Below, in pieces: positions 25,033 to 34,134 of a stretch of 43,416 nucleotides of DNA. The notes beneath the pieces were generated by a model. The model saw only the letters and a program-made list of their open reading frames with translations. It searched no databases and was not told where the DNA came from. The DNA comes from Pseudoxanthomonas suwonensis (lineage in GTDB: Bacteria > Pseudomonadota > Gammaproteobacteria > Xanthomonadales > Xanthomonadaceae). Positions within the stretch are counted from its first letter, which is position 1, and the number at the start of each line of letters is the position of its first letter. The translations under genes were made by a program, and so were the position numbers. The stretch lies in assembly GCA_030535605.1 (NCBI GenBank), contig JAUNRQ010000017.1, forward strand, positions 1 to 43,416. The letters are read 5' to 3'.

Positions 25033-25064
25033 CAAACGCGGCAGGCCATCCAGGCCGGCGTTTG
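25033..25064. terminator. Bidirectional terminator-like hairpin between folA and apaH
   Basis: CAAACGC (25033-25039) pairs perfectly with GCGTTTG (25058-25064). An inner stem GGCC/GGCC (25044-25047 with 25053-25056) extends it after an internal loop. The position, 13 bases after the folA stop and between convergent genes, fits a shared terminator. AAA and TTT lie inside the arms and no separate T-run follows, so termination is inferred. Confidence 0.5.
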
Positions 25065-25112
25065 TCACGACAGGTGACGCCCTGCCTGCGAGGCGTGCGC
25101 TTGCCGGCACGC

Positions 25113-25946
25113 TCAGGGTCGCGGCGGGTTTTCCAGGCCCGGGACCTGCACCAGACGCAGCTCCTCGCTGTCCAGCTGCAGCGCGGTGAGCTTGCCGCCC
25201 CAGACCGCACCGGTGTCGATGGCGTGGACGCCGTGGCCGATCATCAATCCCAGCGTGCTCCAGTGGCCACAGACGATGTTCAGCGCGCGCTCGGCTCGGC
25301 CCGGAACTTCATACCACGGATACAGGCCGGGGGCTTGACAGCCGGGTGCACCTTTTTCGTCGAAGGCGATGCGCCCGCGCGGGCTGCAATAGCGCATGCG
25401 GGTGAAGATGTTGATGATCGCGCGGTCGCGGTCGGTGCCGCTCAGGCGCGGTGACCACGCGGGTCGGTCGCCGTACATGTTCTTGAGCAGCTTGCGGTAG
25501 CCGTTGCCGCGCAGCCGCTGTTCGACTTCGCGCGCGTGCTTTTCGGCCATCGCGATCGTCCATTTCGGCGCCAGGCCGGCATGCACCATCATCCAGTCCA
25601 GGTCGCGGTCGACGTGCAGCAGCGGCTGCTGGCGCAGCCACGCCAGCAATTCGGGCGCGTCATCGGCGAACAGCACGCGCTGCAGGTCCGGATTGACCCG
25701 CGCCTGCTCGGCGCGGCTGCGTTGGCCGATGGCCAGCAGGGACAGGTCGTGGTTGCCGAGCACCATCACCACGTTGGCCCGCAGCGAATGCACCAGTCGC
25801 AGCGTTTCCAGCGACTGTCCGCCGCGGTTGACCAGGTCGCCGCAGAACCACAGCGTGTCCGCCGCCGGATCGAAGCGGATCCTTTCCAGCAGGCGACGGG
25901 TGACGTCGTGGCAGCCCTGGAGGTCGCCGATCGCCCACACGCTCAT
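25113..25946 (-). CDS. apaH: Diadenosine tetraphosphatase (symmetrical)
   Basis: Metallophosphatase of 277 residues that splits Ap4A into two ADP and acts as an RNA decapping enzyme for Np4-capped transcripts. Metal-binding motifs are complete: GDLQGC (7-12), GDLVNRG (36-42), GNHD (64-67), and later MVHAGLAP and CGHWSTLG. It is the last gene of lptD-surA-pdxA-rsmA-apaG-apaH, 75 bases after apaG. The C-terminus (DSEELRLVQVPGLENP) is of normal length. Confidence 0.94.
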   Translation of the reverse strand: MSVWAIGDLQGCHDVTRRLLERIRFDPAADTLWFCGDLVNRGGQSLETLRLVHSLRANVVMVLGNHDLSLLAIGQRSRAEQARVNPDLQRVLFADDAPELLAWLRQQPLLHVDRDLDWMMVHAGLAPKWTIAMAEKHAREVEQRLRGNGYRKLLKNMYGDRPAWSPRLSGTDRDRAIINIFTRMRYCSPRGRIAFDEKGAPGCQAPGLYPWYEVPGRAERALNIVCGHWSTLGLMIGHGVHAIDTGAVWGGKLTALQLDSEELRLVQVPGLENPPRP

Positions 25947-26021
25947 GTCACCGTCCCCGCGACGGCGTGGTGATGGCGCGTTGGCCGGGCCATGGGCAGT
26001 TGATCGGGCATGGCGGATCCT

Positions 26022-26411
26022 TCAGTGCAGCGTGCGCGGCACTGACAGGGTGAACGCCGGTACCGGGGCTTCGAAACGCATGCCGTCATCGCCGCTCATG
26101 CCGTAACTGCCTTCCATGGTGCCGACCGCCGTGGTCAGCACCGCGCCGGAGGTGTAGGTGAACTCCTCGCCGGGTTCCAGCCGCGGCTGCTCGCCGACCA
26201 CACCGTCGCCACGGACTTCCTCGACGTGCCCGTTGGCGTCGGTGATCACCCAGTGGCGGTCGATCAGTTGTGCCGGCAGGCGGCCCAGGTTGCGGATGCG
26301 GATGGTGTAGGCAAACACGTAGCGGTCCGCGCCAGGGTCCGAATCCTCGTCGAGGAAACGGGTGGCGACGCTGATTTCAAGTGCGTAATCGGAGTCGGGG
26401 GACGGTTGCAT
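26022..26411 (-). CDS. apaG: ApaG family protein
   Basis: A 129-residue beta-sandwich protein. Signatures: [51 protein letters not shown], and the terminal [13 protein letters not shown]. ApaG structures contain a fibronectin-III-like fold, and the family has been linked to cobalt/magnesium efflux and nucleotide binding; the true role is unsettled. Start at the ATG at 26411, which TAGAAT (26424-26419) precedes by seven bases, so it may be leaderless. The 145-base gap to rsmA shows no other gene. Confidence 0.9.
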   Translation of the reverse strand: MQPSPDSDYALEISVATRFLDEDSDPGADRYVFAYTIRIRNLGRLPAQLIDRHWVITDANGHVEEVRGDGVVGEQPRLEPGEEFTYTSGAVLTTAVGTMEGSYGMSGDDGMRFEAPVPAFTLSVPRTLH

Positions 26412-26418
26412 GGCCGCC

Positions 26419-26424
26419 ATTCTA
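26419..26424 (-). promoter_or_regulatory. Predicted -10 element giving a leaderless apaG transcript
   Basis: TAGAAT (five of six consensus bases) on the minus strand ends seven bases before the apaG ATG at 26411. No good -35 is visible 16-18 bases upstream. It suggests a separate apaG-apaH promoter inside the cluster. Confidence 0.4.
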
Positions 26425-26556
26425 GGCCAAGGCATGGTGCACGGCTCGTCAGGAGGGCGGCGAACAGTTCGTGCCCGAGGAACGCGCGCAGTCGCGGGAC
26501 GTGCGCAAGGCGGCGGTCAGCGGCGTCGCGGGCGACGGCGCGGTTGCCAGGTCGCG

Positions 26557-27372
26557 TCAATCGCCAGGCGGGTGGTTGGCCAGCTGCACGAACTCGGCGA
26601 CCGACAGCTGTTCGGCGCGTGATTGCGGGTCGATGCCGGCGGTCCGGATCGCGTCGGCCGCCATCACTGTTTGCAAGGCGTTGCGCAATGTCTTGCGGCG
26701 CTGGCCGAAGGCAGCACGGACGATGCCGGCAAACCGCTCCCGGTCGTGGATGCCGACGGTGGCCGCATCCCGCGGCAGCAATCGCACGACGGCCGAGTCG
26801 ACCTTCGGTGGCGGGCGGAATGCCCCGGGTGGCACGTCGAACAGCGGCGTGACCATGCAGTACGCCTGCAGCATCACGCTGAGGCGGCCGTAGACCTTGC
26901 TGCCGGGTGCCGCGCCCATGCGATCGACCACTTCCTTCTGCAGCATGAACACCATGGCGCGGATCACCGCGGCGTGATCAAGCGCATGGAACAGGATCGG
27001 GCTGGACAGGTTGTAAGGCAGGTTGCCGACCAGGCAGATCCGCCCGGCCGGGGTGTCGGCTGCCAGCGCGGAGAAATCCACGTCCAGCACATCGCCGGGC
27101 ACGATGCTCAGTGCGCCGTGCTCGCGCGCCGCGGCGCCCAGCGGAGCAACCAGATCGCGGTCGTACTCGATCGCCGTCAGCGCGCCGAACCGGCGCAGCA
27201 GCGGGAAGGTGATTGCGCCCTGGCCCGGTCCGATCTCCACGAGGCCTTCGCCCGGTGCGAGGTCCACCGCCTGCACGATCCGGTCGATGAAGGCGCGCTC
27301 GTGCAGGAAGTGCTGGCCGTACTGCTTCTTCGCCCTGGCGGCAAAGGCCGGGGTGTCGCTGGGTCCGTGCAT
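26557..27372 (-). CDS. rsmA: 16S rRNA (A1518/A1519-N6)-dimethyltransferase
   Basis: KsgA-type methyltransferase of 271 residues that dimethylates two adjacent adenines near the 3' end of 16S rRNA during 30S assembly. AKKQYGQHFL (14-23) is the N-terminal signature, with Tyr where Leu or Phe is usual. VEIGPGQGAIT (45-55) is the SAM site and NLPY (117-120) the catalytic motif. Two ATGs are possible, at 27378 and 27372. TAGCGT (27385-27380) ends seven bases before the ATG at 27372, which favours that start. The 172 bases to pdxA hold no convincing gene. Confidence 0.93.
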   Translation of the reverse strand: MHGPSDTPAFAARAKKQYGQHFLHERAFIDRIVQAVDLAPGEGLVEIGPGQGAITFPLLRRFGALTAIEYDRDLVAPLGAAAREHGALSIVPGDVLDVDFSALAADTPAGRICLVGNLPYNLSSPILFHALDHAAVIRAMVFMLQKEVVDRMGAAPGSKVYGRLSVMLQAYCMVTPLFDVPPGAFRPPPKVDSAVVRLLPRDAATVGIHDRERFAGIVRAAFGQRRKTLRNALQTVMAADAIRTAGIDPQSRAEQLSVAEFVQLANHPPGD

Positions 27373-27550
27373 GGCCATCACGCTACCGCAGCCAGCAGTC
27401 GGGGAAGGCGCGGGCATGTTGCGCCATCGGTGCCACCAATACCAGCGGGCAGGCACCGGCCAGTCATCGGGCCGAGCTGTCGCGAGGCGAAGTTCGGCTC
27501 ACGCAGTCCGATCCGTTCCCGGCCGCCACCGCGGATCATCGACGAGCCGC

Positions 27551-28495
27551 TCACGACGGCATCCGTGCGACATTGGCCTGCCGGCCGCATTCGGCGATCG
27601 CCGCCAGCAGGCTGGAGGGATCGGCGGTGCCGCGACCGGCCAGTTCCAGCGCGGTGCCGTGGTCGACGGCGACGCGCGGATAGGGCAGGCCGAGGGTCAC
27701 GTTGACCGCTTGCTCGAAGCCGCTGTGCTTGAGCACCGGCAGGCCCTGATCGTGGTACATCGCCAGCACCGCGTCGAAGCGGCGCAGGGATGCAGGCAGA
27801 AAGGCCGTGTCGGCCGGCAACGGGCCGGTCAGGTCCATGCCTTCGGCGCGCAGCGCCTCCAGCAGCGGAATGATGATGGCGCCTTCCTCGTGCCCGAGAA
27901 TCCCGTCCTCGCCGGCATGCGGGTTGAGTCCGAGCACGGCGATGCGCGGATCGGCGATGTCGTAGCGTTCGCGCAGGCCGGCGTGGAGGATGCCGAGCGT
28001 GCGCCGCAGTGAGTCTGCATCGATGGCATCGGCGACTTCGCGCAACGGCAAATGGGTGGTGGCCAGCGCCACCCGCATGTGCGGGTTGGCAAGCAGCATC
28101 ACCACCTCGCAACCGGCCTGATCGGCCAGCAAGCCGGTGGTGCCGGTGTAGGCGATGCCGCCGGCGTTGATCGCGGCCTTGTGCACCGGGCCGGTGACCA
28201 TGCCATGCAGGCGGCCGCTCAGGCAGTCGCGGCCGGCGGCCAGCAGGGCGTCGATGACCGCGCGGGCGTTGGCAGGGTCGGGTGTGCCGAACCGCGTGGC
28301 GGCCACGGATGGGAACGGCTCGAACTCGACCGCGGGCAGCGGCAGGCCCAGGGCGTCGGCCGCCAGTTGCAGCACTGCCGGATCGCCATAGACCACCAGC
28401 TGCGCCTCATGCGCCTGCTGCAGAGCGCGCACGCACAGTTCCGGGCCGACGCCGGCCGGTTCGCCGGGGACCAGGGCCAGCCGTGGACGGGTCAT
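27551..28495 (-). CDS. pdxA: 4-hydroxythreonine-4-phosphate dehydrogenase
   Basis: NAD- and metal-dependent enzyme of pyridoxal phosphate synthesis, 314 residues. LALVPGEPAGVGPELCVRA opens the protein. MVTGPVHKAAINAGG, ATTHLPLREV and GLNPHAGEDG carry the ligands for metal and phosphate, and MYHDQGLPVLKHSGFEQAVNVTLGLPYPRVAVDHGTAL is the C-terminal signature. It starts 12 bases after the surA stop, so the two are co-transcribed. The order surA-pdxA-rsmA matches E. coli. Confidence 0.94.
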   Translation of the reverse strand: MTRPRLALVPGEPAGVGPELCVRALQQAHEAQLVVYGDPAVLQLAADALGLPLPAVEFEPFPSVAATRFGTPDPANARAVIDALLAAGRDCLSGRLHGMVTGPVHKAAINAGGIAYTGTTGLLADQAGCEVVMLLANPHMRVALATTHLPLREVADAIDADSLRRTLGILHAGLRERYDIADPRIAVLGLNPHAGEDGILGHEEGAIIIPLLEALRAEGMDLTGPLPADTAFLPASLRRFDAVLAMYHDQGLPVLKHSGFEQAVNVTLGLPYPRVAVDHGTALELAGRGTADPSSLLAAIAECGRQANVARMPS

Positions 28496-28507
28496 GGATG
28501 GCGCGAC

Positions 28508-29797
28508 TCAGTCCTCGCCGCGCACGTCGACGTAGGCTTCTCCGCGCAGTTCACGCAGGTAGCGGTTCCACTCGTCCTCCAGCTTGCGCTGGCCGATCAT
28601 CTCGCGCACCTGGGCGCGGCGCATGTCGTCGCCGGCAGTGGTTTGCCGGGTCGCTTCGCGCTGCACGATGTGCCAGCCGGTCTCGGTGCGGAACGGCATC
28701 GACACCGCGCCGTCCTCGAGCGCGGCGACCTGGGCGCCGAAATTGGCGCCGAACTGGTCACGCACGAACCAGCCCAGGTCTCCGCCGTTGTCGGCGCTGC
28801 TCTGGTCCTGCGAGTGCTCGCGGGCGAGGGTGGCGAAGTCGGCACCGCCGGCGATGCGGCCGCGCAGGCTCTCGATCTGCGCACGGGCTGTGGCGTCGTC
28901 GCCGGCCTCGGCGCGCAGCAGGATGTGGCGGGCCTTGTACTGGGTCACCGGTGCCGAAGCGGACTCGGCGGCGTCGCGCAGCTCCACCAGCTTCAGCAGC
29001 TGGAAGCCGCTGGGGCCACGGGTCGGACCCAGCATCTGGCCCGCCTGCATCGTGCGGATCTGGCTGGCGAAGGCGGCGGGAATCTCGTCCAGGCTGCGCC
29101 AGCCCAGGTCGCCGCCTTCCAGCGCGTTGGGGCTGTCCGAATAACGCACTGCCGCGGCGGCGAAATCCATTTCCCCGCGATCGATCAGGCCCTTGACGCC
29201 CTCGATCTTCTGCTCGCCGGTGGCGATCTGTTCGGCCGTCGCGCCTTCCGGCAACGCCACCAGGATGTGGGCGAGGCGGTACTGCGTGCCACCGGCAGCC
29301 TGGCTGGCCAGGGCGTTGTCGACTTCCGACTCGGTCACGCTGATGCGGGTCTGCGCGAACCGCTGGCGCAGGCGCTGGGCGGCGATCTCGTCGCGCAGCG
29401 ATTCGCGGAAGTCGTTGAAGCTCATGCCGTCGCGGACCAACTGCTGCTGCAACTGCTGCAGGGTCATCTGGTTCTGCTGGGCGACCGCGTTGACCGCCCC
29501 GTCGAGTTCCTGGTCGCTGATGCGGATGCCGGTCTGTTCGGCTTGGGCGACCTGCAGGCGCACCAGCACCAGCCGCTCCAGCACCTGGCGCCGCAGGACG
29601 TCCGGCGGCGGAAGCTGGTCGGGCTGCTGGGCGTATTGCGCGCGGATGTTGCCGACCGCGCGATCCAGTTCGCTTTGCAGGATCACGTCCTCGTTGACCA
29701 CCGCGGCGATGCGGTCGATCGGCTGCAGGGATTGGGCATGGACGCTGCTGCCGAACAGCAGGGCCGCGGCGAACACGGAGGCGAAGGCTTTGGTCAT
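28508..29797 (-). CDS. surA: Periplasmic chaperone SurA (peptidyl-prolyl isomerase)
   Basis: A 429-residue periplasmic chaperone for outer-membrane proteins. Signal peptide 1-22 (ends VHAQS). N-terminal chaperone domain with DRIAAVVNEDVILQSELD, then two parvulin domains beginning QYRLAHILVALP and QYKARHILLRAE, each with the GGDLGW motif, and the C-terminal helix that packs on the N-domain. Length matches E. coli SurA (428). The ATG at 29797 overlaps the lptD stop (ATGA); LptD is a known SurA client, so co-expression makes sense. Confidence 0.95.
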   Translation of the reverse strand: MTKAFASVFAAALLFGSSVHAQSLQPIDRIAAVVNEDVILQSELDRAVGNIRAQYAQQPDQLPPPDVLRRQVLERLVLVRLQVAQAEQTGIRISDQELDGAVNAVAQQNQMTLQQLQQQLVRDGMSFNDFRESLRDEIAAQRLRQRFAQTRISVTESEVDNALASQAAGGTQYRLAHILVALPEGATAEQIATGEQKIEGVKGLIDRGEMDFAAAAVRYSDSPNALEGGDLGWRSLDEIPAAFASQIRTMQAGQMLGPTRGPSGFQLLKLVELRDAAESASAPVTQYKARHILLRAEAGDDATARAQIESLRGRIAGGADFATLAREHSQDQSSADNGGDLGWFVRDQFGANFGAQVAALEDGAVSMPFRTETGWHIVQREATRQTTAGDDMRRAQVREMIGQRKLEDEWNRYLRELRGEAYVDVRGED

Positions 29798-32187
29798 GGC
29801 GAGAGATCGGACAAGGGGGCGCTGTCGCCGTCTTCCGGCGGCACGAGGTAGAGGTCCTCGCGGTAATAGCCGAGAATAGCACGGCGCAGGCGGTCGGCCG
29901 TGTCCGGGCCGGCCGAGCCCAGGCCCTTCAGTTCCACCTCGACCTGGATGGCGTTGTTCAGCTCCGCGGTGCGGTTGCGCAGGTAGCGGCGCCCGACCAC
30001 GCGCACCGCCAGGCAGCAGCTTTCCCACTGCAGCCCGGCAATGCCCTCCAGCAGCTTGCGGTTCATCAGGTCGTAGTAGTACCGCCCCACCACGCTCCAA
30101 CTGGGATTGAGCGGATACAGGAACGACAGGTCGGCCTGCTCCAGCAGGCCGCGGCGGTTGCGGTAGTTGAGGTTGATCACGCCGGTGTCGCCGACCAGGT
30201 AGCGGCTGCGCACGCTGACCAGGTCCTGGCGACGGAACTTCGGATCCCACTGGTAGGAGGCGCCGAGCGACCAGCGGTCGTTGAACATGTAGTTGCCATC
30301 GGCAATCCATGCCGAGCGACCCTTCTCGACCGGGCGCTCGCCCGGAACGGTGACCCGGCTGTCGTCGAAGTAGATGATCTGCCCGAGGTTGGCCGAGAGC
30401 TTCTCGCGGCCGTCGGACTGGCGCAGCAAGCGACTGGAGACCGCCAGGGTCAGCTGGTTGGCGTCGGTCTGCCGGTCAGGGCCGGTATAGCGGTTGTCAC
30501 GGAACAACTGGCCCCAGCTGAAGGTCATCGGCCGGGTGTCGAAGCGCGGCAGGTGGTCCTGGTCGCGGTAAGGCACGTTCAGGTAGAACAGGCGGGGCTC
30601 CAGCGTGTGCAGGTAGCGAGTACCACGCACGGAGGTGTCGCGCTCGAAGAACAGGCCGGCATCGAGCGAGGCGATCGGCGTGCTGCGGCTGGGATCGCGC
30701 ACCCCACCGGGCAGGGTGTCGACCAGCGCGTCCTCCAGTCGGTACTGGGTATGCCGCCAGGCCAGGGTGGGCGTCATGAACCACGCCGCACCACCCATGG
30801 GCATGCTGATGCTCGGCTTGATGTCCAGACGGCTGCCGCCGTGCAGGTCGGCGTCCACGTGGGCGAAGCGCACCGCCTCCGCATCCATGCCGACTTCCAG
30901 CCAGTTGCCCAGCGGTTGGCGCCATTGGGCGTAGAGTCGGGGCAGGCGGCCGTACTGCAGGTTGCGTTCGCGCAGCGTGTAATCGGCCAGTTGCCATTGC
31001 TGGGCCATGGCGCCGGCATTCCAGTAGCGCCCGCGGCCATACACGCCGATGGTGCTGGCCAGCGCGACCGAAGTCATGCCATCGAGGACGTTGGTCATGT
31101 CCTCGGTGTAGCGCGGGTCGCTGATCCAGTTCAGGTTGGCGCGCGCCTGCCAGGTCCGGCTCAGATCGTGATGACCGCCGAAGTAGGCCCGCCCACGGTT
31201 GGACACGCGGCGGTTGGCCTCGGGCACGTTCTCGGCGATCTCGTCGGCCAGGCCGTCGCGCGTCAGGCGGTCGTCATGCAGGTAGTCGACTTCCAGCACG
31301 CCGCGGCCGCGTGGCACCAGATAGCGGAACTGGCTGCCGAGCATCAGTCCGCGCTTGGTCATCAGTCGCGGGGTCAGGGTAGCGTCGTAGTTCGGTGCCA
31401 GGTTCAGGTAGACCGGCTGCGACCAGTCGAAGCCGTTGCGACCGGACATTCGGATGTTGGGATACAGCAGCCCGGTACGGCGACGCTCGTCGATCGGGAA
31501 GGTGAACCACGGCACGTACAGAACCGGCACCTTGCCGATCCGCAGCCGCGCGTTGCGGGCCACGCCCATGCCTTCCTCGGTATCGATGTCGATCCGCTGC
31601 GCGCGCAGCTCCCACAGCCGTTCGTCCGGCGGGCAGGTGGAGTAGCTGGAGTCGTACAGGGTGCCTTGCGTGCCCTGCATCTCGATGTGTTCGGCACCGC
31701 CGCTGCCGCGGCGTTCGACCAGCTGGTAGCGGACGTTGCGCAGCACGTGGCTGTCCTGGTCCTGGTCGCCTTCCAGCTGGTCGGCGACCACGCGCAGGCC
31801 GCCGTCCTGGTAACGCACGCTGCCGTCGGCAACGTAGCGGCCGGTTTCCTGGTCGAACTGCAGGTTGTCGGTGTGCAGCAACTGGTCGCCGCGGCGCAGG
31901 GTGACGTTGCCGCTGAACGTGGTCGTCTCCCCTTCGGTGCCGAGGATGCTGTCGCCGTCGATGTCGGTTTCCAGCTGCGCGCGTTGCTCGGAGTTGAGCT
32001 GCGGCTTGACCTCGCCGAAGGCCGGCACCGCATCGACCCGCGGGCACAGGCTCCAGTCCTGCGGTCGGTCCGACGCATGGGCACCGAGCGAGAAGGCGAT
32101 GCACAGCGGCAAGGGCAGCAAACGAAGGGCTTGGCGGGCGGGCACGCGGCGATCCTGTGTGGCGGAACGTCGGCTAGCTTGCCGCAT
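29794..32187 (-). CDS. lptD: LPS-assembly outer-membrane protein LptD
   Basis: Beta-barrel translocon of 797 residues that inserts lipopolysaccharide into the outer leaflet with LptE. A basic N-terminus and a signal sequence (about 1-38, ends AHAS) precede the N-terminal OstA jellyroll ([22 protein letters not shown]) and the barrel. The four disulfide-forming cysteines of E. coli LptD are matched by Cys48 (SLCPR), one in YSTCPPDE, and the pair in ESCCLAV. Start taken at the ATG at 32187; longer frames would place sequence before a signal peptide. First gene of the surA-pdxA-rsmA-apaGH cluster and divergent from msrB by 58 bases. Confidence 0.95.
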   Translation of the reverse strand: MRQASRRSATQDRRVPARQALRLLPLPLCIAFSLGAHASDRPQDWSLCPRVDAVPAFGEVKPQLNSEQRAQLETDIDGDSILGTEGETTTFSGNVTLRRGDQLLHTDNLQFDQETGRYVADGSVRYQDGGLRVVADQLEGDQDQDSHVLRNVRYQLVERRGSGGAEHIEMQGTQGTLYDSSYSTCPPDERLWELRAQRIDIDTEEGMGVARNARLRIGKVPVLYVPWFTFPIDERRRTGLLYPNIRMSGRNGFDWSQPVYLNLAPNYDATLTPRLMTKRGLMLGSQFRYLVPRGRGVLEVDYLHDDRLTRDGLADEIAENVPEANRRVSNRGRAYFGGHHDLSRTWQARANLNWISDPRYTEDMTNVLDGMTSVALASTIGVYGRGRYWNAGAMAQQWQLADYTLRERNLQYGRLPRLYAQWRQPLGNWLEVGMDAEAVRFAHVDADLHGGSRLDIKPSISMPMGGAAWFMTPTLAWRHTQYRLEDALVDTLPGGVRDPSRSTPIASLDAGLFFERDTSVRGTRYLHTLEPRLFYLNVPYRDQDHLPRFDTRPMTFSWGQLFRDNRYTGPDRQTDANQLTLAVSSRLLRQSDGREKLSANLGQIIYFDDSRVTVPGERPVEKGRSAWIADGNYMFNDRWSLGASYQWDPKFRRQDLVSVRSRYLVGDTGVINLNYRNRRGLLEQADLSFLYPLNPSWSVVGRYYYDLMNRKLLEGIAGLQWESCCLAVRVVGRRYLRNRTAELNNAIQVEVELKGLGSAGPDTADRLRRAILGYYREDLYLVPPEDGDSAPLSDLSP

Positions 32188-32245
32188 GACTTGTAATGCG
32201 GCAATGCAGGCGGCATCTTGTTCATCCCCGGTTCCGGGCATGTCC

Positions 32246-32650
32246 ATGACCAACTCCCCCGAAAACCGCAGCGACGACGACTGGCGCGAACGCCTGACGC
32301 CGGAGCAGTACGCCGTCTGCCGCTGCTCCGCCACGGAGCCGCCGTTCACCGGCAGGTACTGGGACCACAAGGCCGCGGGTCGCTATGACTGCGTGGCCTG
32401 CGGGCAGCCCCTGTTCGGCAGCGGCGACAAGTACGACTCCGGCAGCGGGTGGCCCAGCTACACGCGCCCGTTGCAGGCCGATGCGCTTGGCGAGCATGCC
32501 GACGACAGCCTCGGCATGCGCCGCGTGGAGGTGCGCTGCAGCCGCTGCGACTCCCACCTGGGACACGTGTTCCCGGATGGCCCGGCACCGACCGGGCTGC
32601 GTTACTGCATCAACTCCGCCGCGCTGGAGTTTGTCGTCGACGACGCCTGA
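32246..32650 (+). CDS. msrB: Peptide-methionine (R)-S-oxide reductase
   Basis: A 134-residue repair enzyme that reduces methionine-R-sulfoxide in proteins. Zinc ligands C49, C52, C98 and C101 are present in YDCVACG and RCSRCD. Catalytic Cys121 is in [19 protein letters not shown] and [10 protein letters not shown] are family signatures. Two extra cysteines (C25, C27 in [10 protein letters not shown]) are unusual positions and could take part in resolving the sulfenic acid. An alternative start is ATG 32240, two codons earlier. TGTAAT at 32192-32197 may be the -10. It converges with the tolC-like gene. Confidence 0.93.
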   Translation: MTNSPENRSDDDWRERLTPEQYAVCRCSATEPPFTGRYWDHKAAGRYDCVACGQPLFGSGDKYDSGSGWPSYTRPLQADALGEHADDSLGMRRVEVRCSRCDSHLGHVFPDGPAPTGLRYCINSAALEFVVDDA

Positions 32651-32703
32651 GGCGCATCGAGCCGCTGGCCGCGCGCGCGGCGCGCAGCCGCTGGATGGAT
32701 GCC

Positions 32704-34092
32704 TCAGCGGGCGCTGATGTCGCGGGTCAACAGGCGATTGATGTCCTGCAGGTTGGTCACCTCCAGGGTGCCGGCGGCCTGTTCCAGCAGCAACCGGTTC
32801 TGCAGGTAGGTGTAGCGGGCCAGCGCGTACTCGCGTTCGGCATTGAACAGGATCTGCTGGTTGTTGAGCACGTCCAGCACGGTGCGGGTGCCCACTTCCA
32901 GGCCGACCTGCGAGGCATCGAAGGCACTGCGTGCGGACACCACCGCCAGGCGCCGGGCCTCCACTTCGCTGATGCCGCCGACCAGGGTCTGCCAGGCATT
33001 GCGGGTGTTGCGCACCAGGGCGCGGCGCTGTTGTTCCAGCTCGTCCTGGGCCATGTCGCGCTGGGCGATGGCCTGACGCACGCGCGACTGGGTGGCGCCG
33101 CCGGAGAAGATCGGCACGCTCAGGGTCAGGCCGACGCTGGGGCCGCGGCTGCTGCTGTCGCTGGGCATGTCGAAGCCACGGGCATTGCTCTCGCCCCAGC
33201 TGCGGCTGTCGCCATAGCCGGCGCTGGCGTACAGGGTCGGCCAGTGCCCGGCGCGGGCGGTGTCGACGTCATGTTCGCTGGCGCGCACCTGCAACTGCTT
33301 GGCGCGCAGCGACGGGTTGTTGTCGACGGCGGTGGCGACCCAGGCCTCGGCGTCGCGACCGACCGGCAGCTGCGGCTGGAAATCATCCGGCAGCGCCTTG
33401 AAGTCGACGATGGTGTCGCCGGTGATCTCGGCCAGCGCCTGCAGCGCATCGGCCAGGGCGTTGCGGGTGATGATGGTGTTGGCGCGGGCGGCGTCGTAAC
33501 GGGCACGGGCTTCATGCACGTCGGTGATCGGTGCCAGTCCCACTTCCAGGCGCTTGTCGGCGAAATCGAACTGGCGCCGCAGTGCTTCTTCCTGCGCCTG
33601 CGAGGCATTGAGCGTTTCCAGCGCCACGAGCACGTTGAAGTAGGCCTGCGAGGTGCGCGTGATCAGCGAATCGCCGGCCGCCTGCAGCTGGAAGTCGCTG
33701 GCCTCGGCAATGGCCCGCTGGCTGCGCAGGCGGGTGTAGTTGCTGCGGTCGTAGATCGCCTGGCGGGCACCGACGTCGAGGCCGCGCGAGGTATTGGTGC
33801 TGGAGCTGCTGACGGGATAGACGACCAGATTGCCGTCCTCGTCGAACTGGGTCTGGTTGCTGGTGGAATCGCCGCGCCGGTGATTGAGCGTGGCGGTGCC
33901 GTTGATTTGCGGCAGCAGGGCCGCGCGCGCCTGCACGGCACCCTCGCGGGTGGCGAGGCGTCCGGATTCGGCGGCCGACAGCTGCGGGTCGCTCTGCCGC
34001 GCCAACTGGTAGGCCTGCATCAGGTCTTCGGCAAAGGCGCTGGCCGGCAGCAGTGCCAGGGCAAGGGCGAAGGTGAGCGGGCGAAGGAGCAT
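32704..34092 (-). CDS. TolC family outer-membrane efflux/secretion channel
   Basis: A 462-residue TolC-family protein: signal peptide 1-21 (ends AFAED), two OEP repeats, and typical periplasmic helices (LMQAYQLARQSDPQLSAAESGR; SQAYFNVLVALETLNASQAQEE; LTLSVPIFSGGATQSRVRQA; ERRALVRNTRNAW-type segment; AGTLEVTNLQDINRLL at the end). It should form the trimeric exit duct for an RND or ABC exporter, but no inner-membrane pump or adaptor lies in this window. GAGGA about nine bases before the ATG at 34092. It is 42 bases downstream of the Pcm-like gene. Confidence 0.92.
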   Translation of the reverse strand: MLLRPLTFALALALLPASAFAEDLMQAYQLARQSDPQLSAAESGRLATREGAVQARAALLPQINGTATLNHRRGDSTSNQTQFDEDGNLVVYPVSSSSTNTSRGLDVGARQAIYDRSNYTRLRSQRAIAEASDFQLQAAGDSLITRTSQAYFNVLVALETLNASQAQEEALRRQFDFADKRLEVGLAPITDVHEARARYDAARANTIITRNALADALQALAEITGDTIVDFKALPDDFQPQLPVGRDAEAWVATAVDNNPSLRAKQLQVRASEHDVDTARAGHWPTLYASAGYGDSRSWGESNARGFDMPSDSSSRGPSVGLTLSVPIFSGGATQSRVRQAIAQRDMAQDELEQQRRALVRNTRNAWQTLVGGISEVEARRLAVVSARSAFDASQVGLEVGTRTVLDVLNNQQILFNAEREYALARYTYLQNRLLLEQAAGTLEVTNLQDINRLLTRDISAR

Positions 34093-34134
34093 GGAGGGTT
34101 TCCTCGAGGGCGGGCGTGGGGCGCCGGGCAGGCG

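Noticed and set aside
26264..26560. A 98-codon minus-strand frame starting TTG at the rsmA stop
   Set aside because: Half of it lies inside apaG in another frame; composition is Arg/Ala-rich and there is no ribosome binding site.
27378..27539. A 53-codon minus-strand frame between pdxA and rsmA, ending in a TGATG overlap
   Set aside because: The overlap looks suggestive, but third positions are only about two-thirds G/C, clearly less biased than the real genes here, and there is no ribosome binding site or recognisable domain.
32669..32680. Palindrome CCGCGCGCGCGG between msrB and the tolC-like gene
   Set aside because: Alternating GC runs arise easily at this base composition. It has no loop, so it is a poor terminator, and the flanking GCCGCTGG direct repeat is too short to mean much.
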